NCBI RefSeq assembly: GCF_002157225.2
Contig: NZ_CP020038.1
Location: forward strand, 1,201,001-1,265,000
Direction of reading: 5' to 3'
Origin: Agarilytica rhodophyticola
GTDB lineage: Bacteria > Pseudomonadota > Gammaproteobacteria > Pseudomonadales > Cellvibrionaceae
Length of the DNA: 64,000 nt
Of the stretch, positions 32,290-40,631 are shown piece after piece (the stretch's first letter is position 1; each line of letters starts with the position of its first letter). The position numbers were made by a program, and so were the translations under genes. The notes under the pieces are model-generated. The model had not been told where the DNA came from. It saw only the letters and a list, made by a program, of their open reading frames with translations, and made no database searches.

Positions 32290-33177
32290 CTATTTAGCCA
32301 AGCTGGTTTTTATAGCAATGTTTTTTTGACTCACTAACAAACCAGTAATAATTAATACGGTTGCTAATATTTGTGCTGGACTAACACTTTCGTTATAGAA
32401 AATATTTCCTCCCAATAAACCAAAAATAGGGACTAATAGTGTTAATGGCGCGACGCTGGAAAGTGAATACTTAACAATAAGCCGGTTCCAGATCCAGTAG
32501 CCGAGCAAGGTGGTTGGATAGGCTTGAAATAACACTGAAAACCAAGTCCCGCTATTTACTTGCTCGAATAAATTATGGAATATTTCACCGCCGTGGGTTA
32601 ACCAAGCAAGTAACACTAATGGGATTGGCGCAAATAACATCGACCAAAGATTAAAAGCAAATATGGACTTGGGGTGCGCGCTTTTTAAAATAGCGCCTGT
32701 AATACTCCAAAATAATGCGCCCAGTAGCACAAGTAGTAAACCTGCTGAGGTGAGTGCGCCACCGTTATATAGTAATTCTTCTAGGATAATAACGCCGAGT
32801 CCTGTGATCGCCAGCGATGCTCCCAAGGCTTTGGCCAAACTAATAGAATCACCAAAATAAAAGCGACCTATAAGTAGACTGCTCACCACATTAAGTTGCA
32901 GTAGTAGCGACGCCATGCCGGCAGACAAGCCCATATCAATAGACCAAGTCACCATTCCCCACACACCAATGCCAAAGCAGAGGCCGTGAATGATGAGGTA
33001 GCTCCATTTTACATCAGGTTTTTTAATAAAAAATATCAAAGGTAAAACGGCGAAAAAAAAGCGGGCGGCGGTGAGTAGTAAAGGGTCGGCTGTGCCAACG
33101 CCAAGTTTTATCACACTAAAATTGAATCCCCATAAGCACATAATGGCAATACCTATGGATAAGTCTCGAATACTCAT
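32290..33177 (-). CDS. EamA-family (DMT) transporter
   Basis: The product is an inner-membrane drug/metabolite transporter of 295 residues with ten hydrophobic segments forming two EamA repeats. It resembles E. coli EamA, the O-acetylserine/cysteine exporter (WGFNFSVIKLG near the start, LLVPIFGLLGG near the end). It is divergent from a MocR-type regulator at 33334, a very common pairing in which the regulator controls an amino-acid exporter. The substrate, probably an amino acid or amine, is inferred. Confidence 0.88.
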   Translation of the reverse strand: MSIRDLSIGIAIMCLWGFNFSVIKLGVGTADPLLLTAARFFFAVLPLIFFIKKPDVKWSYLIIHGLCFGIGVWGMVTWSIDMGLSAGMASLLLQLNVVSSLLIGRFYFGDSISLAKALGASLAITGLGVIILEELLYNGGALTSAGLLLVLLGALFWSITGAILKSAHPKSIFAFNLWSMLFAPIPLVLLAWLTHGGEIFHNLFEQVNSGTWFSVLFQAYPTTLLGYWIWNRLIVKYSLSSVAPLTLLVPIFGLLGGNIFYNESVSPAQILATVLIITGLLVSQKNIAIKTSLAK

Positions 33178-33196
33178 AATCAGCTCTGCAATGGTG

Positions 33197-33263
33197 TTTT
33201 TAGGGTATTGTCGAGTAAAATAAAAATAGAATACAGTATCAATTTTTGAAATTTTTTAGGGTA
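33197..33263. promoter_or_regulatory. Pair of 11-bp direct repeats in the EamA/MocR divergent promoter
   Basis: TTTTTAGGGTA occurs at 33197-33207 and again at 33253-33263, a spacing of 56 bases. MocR proteins bind direct repeats, so these are candidate operators. Confidence 0.35.
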
Positions 33264-33333
33264 CAATTTTGCATGTGGTGAATACAAAAGCTGTTCATAT
33301 GATGACCGTTTACATAAAACTTAAGGTAGAGCC

Positions 33334-34785
33334 ATGAAATTGTACCTTTCACTTGCTGAGCACTACATTGATGATATTAAAGTAGGGCGCCTGCCACCGG
33401 GGGCGCGTTTGCCGGCTTTGAGACGAGTGGCAAGTCAGCACAATATTAGTATGACCACAGCGGTCAAGGCTTATCAGCACTTGGAACAAAGAGGTTGGAT
33501 TGTGTCGCAACCGCAGGCAGGTTTTTTTGTCGCTAAGGGCGCGACTACTAATGCTTCCGATCAAAATCCGGATATTCCCAGTTTTACTGCACACACATCG
33601 GATCCTAGTGCTTGTGCCCCTGTCGCTGGTTATAACCCAAATAGCGGATTTTTTAGTCCATTGGGAACTTCTATGCTGTCGCCAGCGTTATTGCCCACTC
33701 AAGAGTTGCAACTGAGCATTAAGCGCGCCGCTAGAAGAGCAGGCAATGACTTGCACTACTACCCTGAGCCCCAAGGCAGCCAGTCGTTACGGTTGGCATT
33801 ACAGCAACACTTTAGGAAGTATGATTTCGCATTTTCGGATTCTGACCTGGTCGTCACCCATGGCTGCCTGCAGGGGATTAGAATAGCGGTGGACACTGTG
33901 AGTAAAGAGGGTGACACCTTAGCGGTAAGTTCGCCATGTTTCAGTGGTCTGTTAGATTTACTTTCCAATATGTCTCGCAAAATTATCGAAATTCCAAGCT
34001 CGCGAGACGGGCTTGACTTAGCACAGCTAGAACGACATATGAAGCGTAAGAATATGACGGCTGGCTTGTTTAGTACTTCTCATGTGAATCCTCTTGGCAT
34101 CAGTCTTAAACCCGAGCAGAAACAGCAACTTGCTGCCCTTGCCAGTAAGTACCAAATTCCTATCATAGAAGACGATGTGTATCTGGAGATGGGCTATGAT
34201 AAAAAACCACCTTTAGCCACTAAATACTGGGATAAAAGCGGACATATTATTTGGTGTGGTTCCATTTCTAAGACTTTGGCTGCTGGCGTTCGCCTTGGCT
34301 GGTGTCTACCTGGTCGCTATCTTAATGAATATATTACTCGCCATAGAAACACCAGCTATGGTGTTAACACTTTAATTCAAATGAGCATGGCCGACTTTAT
34401 TAACAGTGGCCAGTATATGCATCATCTCAATAGAATGCGCATAAAACTGCAGCAGCAGTCTTATCAATACCAGCGCTATTTAAGAGACAACTTACCACCT
34501 TACACCAAAGTTAGCGATCCATCGGGAGGCTTAGTTTTATGGGTTCAAATTCCTGGTTTGGATGCAGAAGCCTTAACTGAGAGAGCTCGGCACGAGAAAA
34601 TTGATATACGTTCGGGGCTTAGTTTTAGTACCCAAAATTATTATCGAGATTACTTCCGCATTAACTTCGGTTGGTCCTTAGAAGCACATGATAAGCAAGG
34701 TAATCTACTAGAAACAGAAGCGTTTCAACAGCTGAAGCGGGTATGCGAACTGGCGAATGAGCTATGTAAGGTTAGCAGGCCCTAG
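33334..34785 (+). CDS. MocR-type regulator: GntR DNA-binding domain fused to a PLP aminotransferase-like domain
   Basis: The 483-residue product has an N-terminal GntR winged helix (LPALRRVASQHNISMTTAVKAYQHLEQRGWI, ~28-58) and a fold-type I aminotransferase-like domain. PLP-site elements are seen: EDDVYLEMG, and SISKTLAAGVRLGW containing the Lys that would bind PLP. Such proteins sense an amino acid or vitamin B6 derivative through PLP and are regulators rather than enzymes. It is divergent from the EamA exporter, its probable target. The final codons overlap a half copy of the dispersed palindrome (34772-34785). Confidence 0.92.
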   Translation: MKLYLSLAEHYIDDIKVGRLPPGARLPALRRVASQHNISMTTAVKAYQHLEQRGWIVSQPQAGFFVAKGATTNASDQNPDIPSFTAHTSDPSACAPVAGYNPNSGFFSPLGTSMLSPALLPTQELQLSIKRAARRAGNDLHYYPEPQGSQSLRLALQQHFRKYDFAFSDSDLVVTHGCLQGIRIAVDTVSKEGDTLAVSSPCFSGLLDLLSNMSRKIIEIPSSRDGLDLAQLERHMKRKNMTAGLFSTSHVNPLGISLKPEQKQQLAALASKYQIPIIEDDVYLEMGYDKKPPLATKYWDKSGHIIWCGSISKTLAAGVRLGWCLPGRYLNEYITRHRNTSYGVNTLIQMSMADFINSGQYMHHLNRMRIKLQQQSYQYQRYLRDNLPPYTKVSDPSGGLVLWVQIPGLDAEALTERARHEKIDIRSGLSFSTQNYYRDYFRINFGWSLEAHDKQGNLLETEAFQQLKRVCELANELCKVSRP

Positions 34786-34876
34786 TTGTTGTTTGTAAAT
34801 AATATCTAGCGCCTAGCCGTTGTGATTGAGCATACTCCCACTTAACATTAGTAAAAGGGGAGATATGCCTTGGGGC

Positions 34877-35347
34877 TTAAAAGTCTTGCACTGCTTTTTC
34901 CTGTTCTTTATAGCGTTCATTTAACTTTTTTTGAACGTTTTTTGCATCATCCATTAGTTTTTTTATTGCCTGCGGATTATAGACTTGACCCTGAGGCATG
35001 ACATTGTTTTGTGTTTGAGCAATTTCTTGTGGTTCCTCTTCTTCAATTCTCAAACCTTGTACAACATTCACATTAGGATCAATTTCAAGTACTTTACGCT
35101 GCACGTTTTCCGGCGGTGGTTCTGATGAATATTGTGTGACGCCATTTTCATCCACCCATTTATATACCGTACTACTACCACTTAGCGGATTGATTTTGTC
35201 CAATTTGGGGCTGCTCAATGATAGGTCTGGTATTTTCATATCATTACTGTCGAAGGGCGTCTTCCCCGTCATGATATACAGCATGTAATTGGATGCCCCT
35301 AAAGCAATGACAACAACTAAGATTGCTTTGGTTATGAGTTTTTTCAT
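34877..35347 (-). CDS. DUF4124-containing membrane-anchored protein
   Basis: The 156-residue product has one N-terminal membrane segment (ILVVVIALGASNYMLYIM) without an obvious cleavage site, then a periplasmic DUF4124 motif, VYKWVDENGVTQYSSEPPP (~62-80), and a charged, probably helical C-terminus (KKLMDDAKNVQKKLNERYKEQE). DUF4124 modules are short beta-rich domains of unknown function, frequent in gammaproteobacteria. The leader contains ACCTCG and CGAGGT arms that bracket the GGAG ribosome binding site. Confidence 0.85.
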   Translation of the reverse strand: MKKLITKAILVVVIALGASNYMLYIMTGKTPFDSNDMKIPDLSLSSPKLDKINPLSGSSTVYKWVDENGVTQYSSEPPPENVQRKVLEIDPNVNVVQGLRIEEEEPQEIAQTQNNVMPQGQVYNPQAIKKLMDDAKNVQKKLNERYKEQEKAVQDF

Positions 35348-35683
35348 ACCTCGTATCTCCTTGCTAAATAGTATTCGAGGTTTTTAAAACCTTCTTAAGC
35401 CAGTGTTAGGCCATCATACCCTAGGTATCGTGCAGTGACTGTAACGGTCTAGGCTCAGGTATTTTTATCTTTTAGTATAAAGTCTTTTCAGATAAAGCAG
35501 TTCTAGAGTGTATTTATAGCAGCTCCTAGGGGAATTGTACGTCATATATAGAAGAGTAGCGAATACTGATCTATTTATCCTGCGAGCATAGTATTATTAT
35601 GTTTTGTAGCTTTTAAATACTAGAGCCTGTTACTGCGCTCTAACAACATGACATACTCAATGTATTAATCAGCAAAACCTTAT
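35348..35683. other. Divergent intergenic region before pncC
   Basis: No gene seen. It contains the 5' leader of the DUF4124 gene with its possible hairpin (arms near 35346-35351 and 35375-35380) and a copy of the dispersed palindrome at 35620-35641 (TAGAGC...GCTCTA outer arms). Confidence 0.45.
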
Positions 35684-36181
35684 ATGAATCAAGAAATAGT
35701 CAAGCTTGCTCAGCAATTGGGGCAAGTGTTAGGTAGTAATAACTATCAGGTCACCACAGCTGAGTCCTGCACTGGTGGTGGAGTAAGTACGGCAATCACA
35801 GAAATTGCTGGTAGTTCTGCTTGGTTTTCTGCCGGCTTCGTTACCTATAGCAATGAGATAAAAGAAAAAGTACTAAACGTACCTTCCAATATTCTCGATA
35901 GTTATGGTGCTGTAAGCCACCAAGTGGTAGAAGCCATGCTGCGCGGTGCGATAAGTATTAGTGCGGCTGACGTAGGAGTCGCTATTAGTGGAATTGCAGG
36001 GCCAACTGGCGCCGCACCAGGTAAACCAGTAGGAACTATATGTTTTGCCGTGGGTAGCACATCTAAAGTCAACACATATACTGAGTACTTTGAAGGTAAT
36101 CGCAGCGAAATTAGAGAGCAGGCGGTGGTTACTGCCCTTAGTTATTTGCTGGATTTTTGCTCATTGGAGCAGGCGGTATAG
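35684..36181 (+). CDS. pncC: Nicotinamide-nucleotide amidase (CinA C-terminal domain)
   Basis: PncC deamidates nicotinamide mononucleotide to nicotinate mononucleotide in pyridine-nucleotide recycling. The 165-residue protein is the stand-alone CinA C-terminal domain; the N-terminal COG1058 domain of full CinA is absent, as in E. coli PncC and pseudomonads. Conserved parts are TTAESCTGGGVSTAITEIAGSS with the nucleophilic Ser, GFVTYSNEIK and GISGIAGPTG-like AISGIAGPTGAAPGKPVGT. It lies 162 bases before recA, the usual neighbour. Confidence 0.95.
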   Translation: MNQEIVKLAQQLGQVLGSNNYQVTTAESCTGGGVSTAITEIAGSSAWFSAGFVTYSNEIKEKVLNVPSNILDSYGAVSHQVVEAMLRGAISISAADVGVAISGIAGPTGAAPGKPVGTICFAVGSTSKVNTYTEYFEGNRSEIREQAVVTALSYLLDFCSLEQAV

Positions 36182-36213
36182 TACTTGTAATAAAACAAAC
36201 TACTGTATAAAGA

Positions 36214-36219
36214 TATAAT
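36214..36219 (+). promoter_or_regulatory. Candidate -10 box of recA
   Basis: TATAAT lies immediately before the LexA box, so bound LexA would block it. I could not place a matching -35 element at normal spacing. Confidence 0.5.
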
Positions 36220-36220
36220 G

Positions 36221-36236
36221 CTGTTTGCGTATACAG
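36221..36236. promoter_or_regulatory. LexA-binding site (SOS box) of recA
   Basis: CTGTTTGCGTATACAG fits the gammaproteobacterial consensus CTGT-N8-ACAG exactly. It lies 108 bases upstream of the recA ATG and next to a TATAAT box, so recA should be SOS-induced. The decayed second recA at 46699 has lost any such upstream region. Confidence 0.88.
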
Positions 36237-36343
36237 TATTTTTGTCGTATTCTTATCTACAGAATGCTAGAGAAGGAACTAATCTAGTCTTTCATAAGAT
36301 TAAAGAACAAAAAATAAACATTTTTTAAAGGTGATGGGTAAAA

Positions 36344-37369
36344 ATGGATACCAATAAAGAAAAAGCGTTACAGGCGGCATTGACTCAAATCGATCGCCAA
36401 TTTGGTAAAGGCACAGTGATGCGCTTAGGCGATCGCGAGCAAGTGTCTATTCCGTCTATTTCTACAGGTTCATTAGGCTTAGATGTGGCCTTGGGCATAG
36501 GAGGTTTGCCCCGTGGGCGTATCGTTGAAATCTTCGGCCCTGAATCTTCAGGTAAAACGACCCTTACTTTGCAGGTTATTGCAGAAGCTCAGAAACAGGG
36601 CGGTACCTGTGCTTTTATCGATGCTGAACATGCCCTTGATCCTCTTTATGCCGAGAAGCTTGGCGTTAATGTGGAAGAGTTGATTATTTCTCAGCCAGAT
36701 ACAGGGGAGCAAGCGTTGGAAGTAGCGGATATGTTGGTTCGTTCAGGTGCTATTGACGTTATTGTTGTTGACTCTGTGGCTGCACTAACACCAAAAGCCG
36801 AGATCGAAGGAGATATGGGAGATCACCATGTGGGCTTACAAGCCCGATTGATGTCGCAGGCATTAAGGAAAATCACCGGTAATATTAAAAATGCTAATTG
36901 TATGGCGATTTTCATCAACCAAATCCGTATGAAAATTGGCGTAATGTTTGGTAACCCAGAAACCACAACCGGCGGTAACGCTTTGAAGTTTTATTCGTCT
37001 GTTCGTATGGATATTCGACGCATTGGTGCTGTCAAAGATGGTGACGAGGTGGTTGGCTCCGAAACTCGAGTTAAAGTTGTTAAGAATAAAGTTGCCCCTC
37101 CATTTAAACAGACAGAATTTCAAATTCTCTACGGGCAGGGTATTAATCGCCTAGGGGAAATTGTCGATTACGGTGTGAAGCTTGGCTTTGTAGACAAAGC
37201 GGGTGCCTGGTACAGCTACAATGGCGATAAAATTGGTCAGGGTAAGGCAAATGCTATCCAATACCTACGGGAACATGCCGATATTGCAGAATTACTTGAG
37301 CAAAAGATAAAGTCGGAGCTACTTGGTGAAATCATTGAAACAGAAGAAAGTGAGAATGAGCAAGCTTAA
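36344..37369 (+). CDS. recA: Recombinase RecA
   Basis: RecA forms filaments on single-stranded DNA, catalyses strand exchange and triggers LexA self-cleavage. The 341-residue product has Walker [10 protein letters not shown] at 65-73, the Walker B strand [12 protein letters not shown], loop L1 around [19 protein letters not shown], loop L2 around [26 protein letters not shown] and the acidic C-terminus [14 protein letters not shown] good ribosome binding site and a LexA box lie upstream, and a terminator follows. Part of its coding sequence is found again, in decayed form, at 46699-46932. Confidence 0.99.
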   Translation: MDTNKEKALQAALTQIDRQFGKGTVMRLGDREQVSIPSISTGSLGLDVALGIGGLPRGRIVEIFGPESSGKTTLTLQVIAEAQKQGGTCAFIDAEHALDPLYAEKLGVNVEELIISQPDTGEQALEVADMLVRSGAIDVIVVDSVAALTPKAEIEGDMGDHHVGLQARLMSQALRKITGNIKNANCMAIFINQIRMKIGVMFGNPETTTGGNALKFYSSVRMDIRRIGAVKDGDEVVGSETRVKVVKNKVAPPFKQTEFQILYGQGINRLGEIVDYGVKLGFVDKAGAWYSYNGDKIGQGKANAIQYLREHADIAELLEQKIKSELLGEIIETEESENEQA

Positions 37370-37391
37370 GGTTTTCCATTTGGTGATTTCT

Positions 37392-37419
37392 AAAAGCCGG
37401 TAGATGTACCGGCTTTTTT
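37392..37419 (+). terminator. Rho-independent terminator between recA and recX
   Basis: AAAAGCCGGTA-GATG-TACCGGCTTTTTT is a perfect 11-base stem with a T-run. Partial readthrough would keep RecX low relative to RecA. Confidence 0.9.
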
Positions 37420-37438
37420 GTGCATGGTAATTGTTTGA

Positions 37439-37903
37439 ATGGACACAACTTTAAAAAAAGACGTGTATAACAAAGCTATTGAATTATTGTCGATGCGTGA
37501 ACACAGTCAAGCTCAATTGCGTGAAAAATTGCAGCAAAAATTCAACTGTGATCAATCCTGTTTAGAGCCTGTTCTAGAGCGTCTGGTGGATCAGGGCTAC
37601 CAAAGTGATGAGCGTTTTGCGATAGCGTTTACCCGCAACCGATTAGCTAAAGGTTTGGGTAAGCGACGTGTCTTACAAGAACTCATGTATAAAGGCATTA
37701 CTACAGATATTGCCGAACAAAGCTTTAATGCAGAAGCTCAAGGTGAGTTGGCGAGTGTAAATATTATCGAACAAACATGGCGAAAAAAATTTAAAGCGCT
37801 GCCTCAAGACCAAAAAGAAAAAGCTAAACAGTATCGTTTTTTACAATATCGAGGGTTTAGCATTGACGAAATAAGTCAATTATTTAAGCGAATAGAAGGC
37901 TAG
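37439..37903 (+). CDS. recX: Regulatory protein RecX (copy 1)
   Basis: RecX limits RecA filament growth and activity. The 154-residue product has the three tandem three-helix RecX repeats, with typical motifs AIELLSMREHSQAQLREKL, DQGYQSDERFAIAFTRNRLAKGLGKRRVLQEL and a final FLQYRGFSIDEISQLF. It begins at an ATG 69 bases after recA, behind the recA terminator, and has no clear ribosome binding site. A second, only distantly similar recX is present at 47281. Confidence 0.95.
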   Translation: MDTTLKKDVYNKAIELLSMREHSQAQLREKLQQKFNCDQSCLEPVLERLVDQGYQSDERFAIAFTRNRLAKGLGKRRVLQELMYKGITTDIAEQSFNAEAQGELASVNIIEQTWRKKFKALPQDQKEKAKQYRFLQYRGFSIDEISQLFKRIEG

Positions 37904-37994
37904 AGGTGTGTTGCTTTAAAAAATCCCAAGGCCTTAGTAAATGGTAAATAGCCTCAATAAGGTATGAGAATGTTTAACAGATTCTAATGTTGGT

Positions 37995-38020
37995 TGCGCT
38001 ACTTGTCTTCATGTAGCGCA
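37995..38020. terminator. Hairpin between recX and the tau cluster
   Basis: TGCGCTAC and GTAGCGCA pair perfectly around a ten-base loop, between the convergent recX and exporter genes. There is no T-run, so termination efficiency is uncertain. Confidence 0.45.
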
Positions 38021-38042
38021 GCGTGATTGGGATGTTGCACAT

Positions 38043-38789
38043 TTATAACAACCCTGAAATCCCCTTGAGTGCCGTCAGTAAAGCGGTAATGATCAGCAAT
38101 ACGATAGATATTTTTTTATAGCCAATATCACTCGTGCGTTTAAATATCATCTCTCCTACTTTGCTTCCTGCAATAAAAATCGGTAAACCCAAAACTGCGT
38201 AAATTAGCATTGCTTTATCAATTAACTCTGCGGCATACAAAAAAGGAATAGCTATTAAGGATGTAAAAAAGAAAAAGATGATCATCGATGCACGTGCTTG
38301 TACTGGTGCAATACCACTACCCAAAAAATAAAGGATAGCGGGCGGCCCTGGCATGCTGGCTAATCCTGCGAACAGACCTCCGAAAACGCCACAAGGTATT
38401 GCTGATCTAATGTTGGCTTTAATGGGCAGACCTCGTTTACTGATCAAGCCTATTACCGCAAAAATAACCACCCCAGCAATAACAATTCTCACAATATTAC
38501 CATCGAGCATTGTGAGCAGATAAACCCCGAGAGGTATACCCACTAGTGAGCTAATGGAAAACCACGATACGGATGACCAGTGCGCTTCCTTTCTGCAGGT
38601 GGGAACATCATATAAACCAATGAGGGCTTGTAACAATGTTATGTATGCCACCGAAATTTCGGGGGGCAAAAACAAACTAATCACAGGAACTGCGGCAATG
38701 GCAAAGCCAAACCCTGTGATACCGCGTAAAACAGCACAAGCAAAAACAACGGTGTAAAGTAATACACTAGCCCCTTGGGTTAGCTCCAT
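38043..38789 (-). CDS. TauE/SafE-family sulfite (or organosulfonate) exporter
   Basis: The 248-residue inner-membrane protein has 7-8 hydrophobic segments and the two TauE/SafE half repeats (GITGFGFAIAAVPVISLFLPPEI and FGGLFAGLASMPGPPAILYFLGSGI). In taurine gene sets a member of this family (TauE or TauZ) exports the sulfite, sulfate or sulfoacetate left after degradation. It overlaps tauY by ten bases and has GAGG before its ATG, so it is the last gene of the tau operon. The exported compound is not settled by sequence. Confidence 0.88.
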   Translation of the reverse strand: MELTQGASVLLYTVVFACAVLRGITGFGFAIAAVPVISLFLPPEISVAYITLLQALIGLYDVPTCRKEAHWSSVSWFSISSLVGIPLGVYLLTMLDGNIVRIVIAGVVIFAVIGLISKRGLPIKANIRSAIPCGVFGGLFAGLASMPGPPAILYFLGSGIAPVQARASMIIFFFFTSLIAIPFLYAAELIDKAMLIYAVLGLPIFIAGSKVGEMIFKRTSDIGYKKISIVLLIITALLTALKGISGLL

Positions 38790-40174
38790 ATTGTCGCCTC
38801 GTCTTTTAAGTAGTACCAGACATAAGACATACTTTGTCCCATTCGCCTAAACGGCGTTAATACGCCGTAATGGGGTAAGGGCGACTGGAAAATGGGCAGC
38901 GTTAAGTCCTGCTTTTGTCCTGCAACTAATTGCGCTAAACGTCGACCAGCTTGCGCGGAATACATTACTCCATTACCGCCATATCCTAGCGAATAATAGG
39001 CTTTTTGACTTTCATCCGGTTGAAATATTCGCGGCATCATGTCGTGGCTCACATCAACCCAGCCCCACCATGAATAATCGATTTCGACTTTTTGTAAGTC
39101 AGGAAACTTGCGATATAAGCCAGTTTTTAGTAGATCCAAATGCTTTTGGTGGGGGGCACCTTTACCTTTAATTGCACTTCTACTACCAATATGTACGCGA
39201 TTATCTGGCAGTAAGCGATAGTAGTGACGCAATGTTCTCGTATCCGTAAGCGGGCAGTGGACGCGAATACCGCATGCCCGTAACTCGTCTTCGGTCAACT
39301 GACGGGTTACAATGGAATTAGAAAGAATTGGCATTAATCTATGTTTAGTTAATGGGCTTAATTCGCCAGAGGTATAACCGCCAGTGGCAACTGCTACCGA
39401 CTTTGCTGACACAGTACCACCGGGGGTGCTTAAGTAGTGTCTACCATTATCCTGTGTCCACGCTATAACCGGGCTACTTGTATATATTTTCGCACCTAAT
39501 TTACGTGCAAGCTTCTGATAGCCAAATGCCAGTTTGCCTGCGTGAACACTTGTACCATCTTGTTCCCACATAGCACCAGCCGCTTCTCTATCATTTACAT
39601 GCTCTGCTTGAAGTTCATCCTTGGAAATGACCTTTGCGTTATAACCAAAAACATTTCGAAGCAACGCTGCTTCTTCTTCAAGGCTCCGAACAACAGTGGG
39701 CTTGTGCGCAATATAATAATGACCGCCCGGTCGGGGGTCACAGTCAATAAGGTCGTCTTGAATTAAGTCATCGAAAAGTGCAAATGCATCCATCATTTCG
39801 GCATGCATTTTTTTTGCAATATCAATGCCCCAACGCTTAATCCACTGTGAACGTTTTAAGCGACCCGATGAAAACTGTGCTTGACCGCCATTACGTGTCG
39901 AACATCCCCAAGCAACGCTATTAGCTTCTAAAACAACCGCTTGGATATTGTGTTCTTTGGCGAGATGAATGGCGCATGATAACCCTGTATAACCGCTACC
40001 GATGATAACAACATCGGTGGTGAAATCAGTCACAACAGAGCCGTCATCTTTGGGAAACTCTCCAGCAGTGTCTATCCAATAGGTTGGTGCATATTCTTGC
40101 CCATGCCCGGGAGTGCTCTGCACCAAGGGGTCGTATGTGGGATCATATGGAGAGAAGTGTGAAGTATGCTTCAT
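38780..40174 (-). CDS. tauY: FAD-dependent oxidoreductase, probable taurine dehydrogenase large subunit
   Basis: The 464-residue protein is in the DAO family with the FAD-binding motif VIIGSGYTGLSCAIHLA at ~55-71 and EANSVAWGCSTRNGGQAQ at ~83-100. The N-terminal extension with YDPLV, GHGQEYAPTYWIDTAGE and the C-terminal GYGGNGVMYSAQAG agree with TauY, which oxidatively deaminates taurine to sulfoacetaldehyde and ammonia, passing electrons to the respiratory chain. It is directly behind the SnoaL-fold gene proposed as tauX and in an operon with a TRAP transporter, as in Paracoccus and Rhodobacter. Related amine oxidases such as gamma-glutamylputrescine oxidase are the alternative. Confidence 0.82.
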   Translation of the reverse strand: MKHTSHFSPYDPTYDPLVQSTPGHGQEYAPTYWIDTAGEFPKDDGSVVTDFTTDVVIIGSGYTGLSCAIHLAKEHNIQAVVLEANSVAWGCSTRNGGQAQFSSGRLKRSQWIKRWGIDIAKKMHAEMMDAFALFDDLIQDDLIDCDPRPGGHYYIAHKPTVVRSLEEEAALLRNVFGYNAKVISKDELQAEHVNDREAAGAMWEQDGTSVHAGKLAFGYQKLARKLGAKIYTSSPVIAWTQDNGRHYLSTPGGTVSAKSVAVATGGYTSGELSPLTKHRLMPILSNSIVTRQLTEDELRACGIRVHCPLTDTRTLRHYYRLLPDNRVHIGSRSAIKGKGAPHQKHLDLLKTGLYRKFPDLQKVEIDYSWWGWVDVSHDMMPRIFQPDESQKAYYSLGYGGNGVMYSAQAGRRLAQLVAGQKQDLTLPIFQSPLPHYGVLTPFRRMGQSMSYVWYYLKDEATIWS

Positions 40175-40200
40175 AAAAGCCTCTTTAAAATACTGATAAA

Positions 40201-40587
40201 CTAAACTTGAAAAGCTGGACGAGTTTTACGAAAAGCTTGTTTAACCGCTATCTTTCCATTTTTTAATGTAAATAAATCCGCTCCTTGAGCTTCCACTCGC
40301 ATGCCGGATTTATCCGTACCCATAAATGTCCATTCAGAGACTGCTCTATCTCCCGAGACCAGATGGCTATGATGTGCCCATTGTGCATCCGACATAGCGG
40401 TCCATACAGCACTAAAGGCATCTGCGATGGCGCTCTTACCTTCGATCTTATTACCGAAAACATCATCGCCTGCAACGGTGTAGAAGATTGCGTTGTCATT
40501 AAAAAAACTCATAACAGCATCAATATCATGCAGATTAAAGGCGTCAAATAATGCAGATAAATCTTTAGTCGTCATGGTTAAACTCAT
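40201..40587 (-). CDS. tauX: SnoaL/NTF2-fold protein, probable taurine dehydrogenase small subunit
   Basis: The 128-residue protein has the SnoaL-like fold: LSALFDAFNLHDIDAVMSFFNDNAIF, then IEGKSAIADAFSAVW and a C-terminal strand pair ending DLFTLKNGKIAVKQAFRKTRP. On its own this fold says little. Its position 26 bases upstream of the tauY-like gene and behind a TRAP transporter matches the small subunit TauX of taurine dehydrogenase. The call therefore rests mainly on context. Confidence 0.75.
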   Translation of the reverse strand: MSLTMTTKDLSALFDAFNLHDIDAVMSFFNDNAIFYTVAGDDVFGNKIEGKSAIADAFSAVWTAMSDAQWAHHSHLVSGDRAVSEWTFMGTDKSGMRVEAQGADLFTLKNGKIAVKQAFRKTRPAFQV

Positions 40588-40631
40588 AAAATCATTCTCT
40601 TTTAAATATTTTATCGTTAATAAAAATGTAC

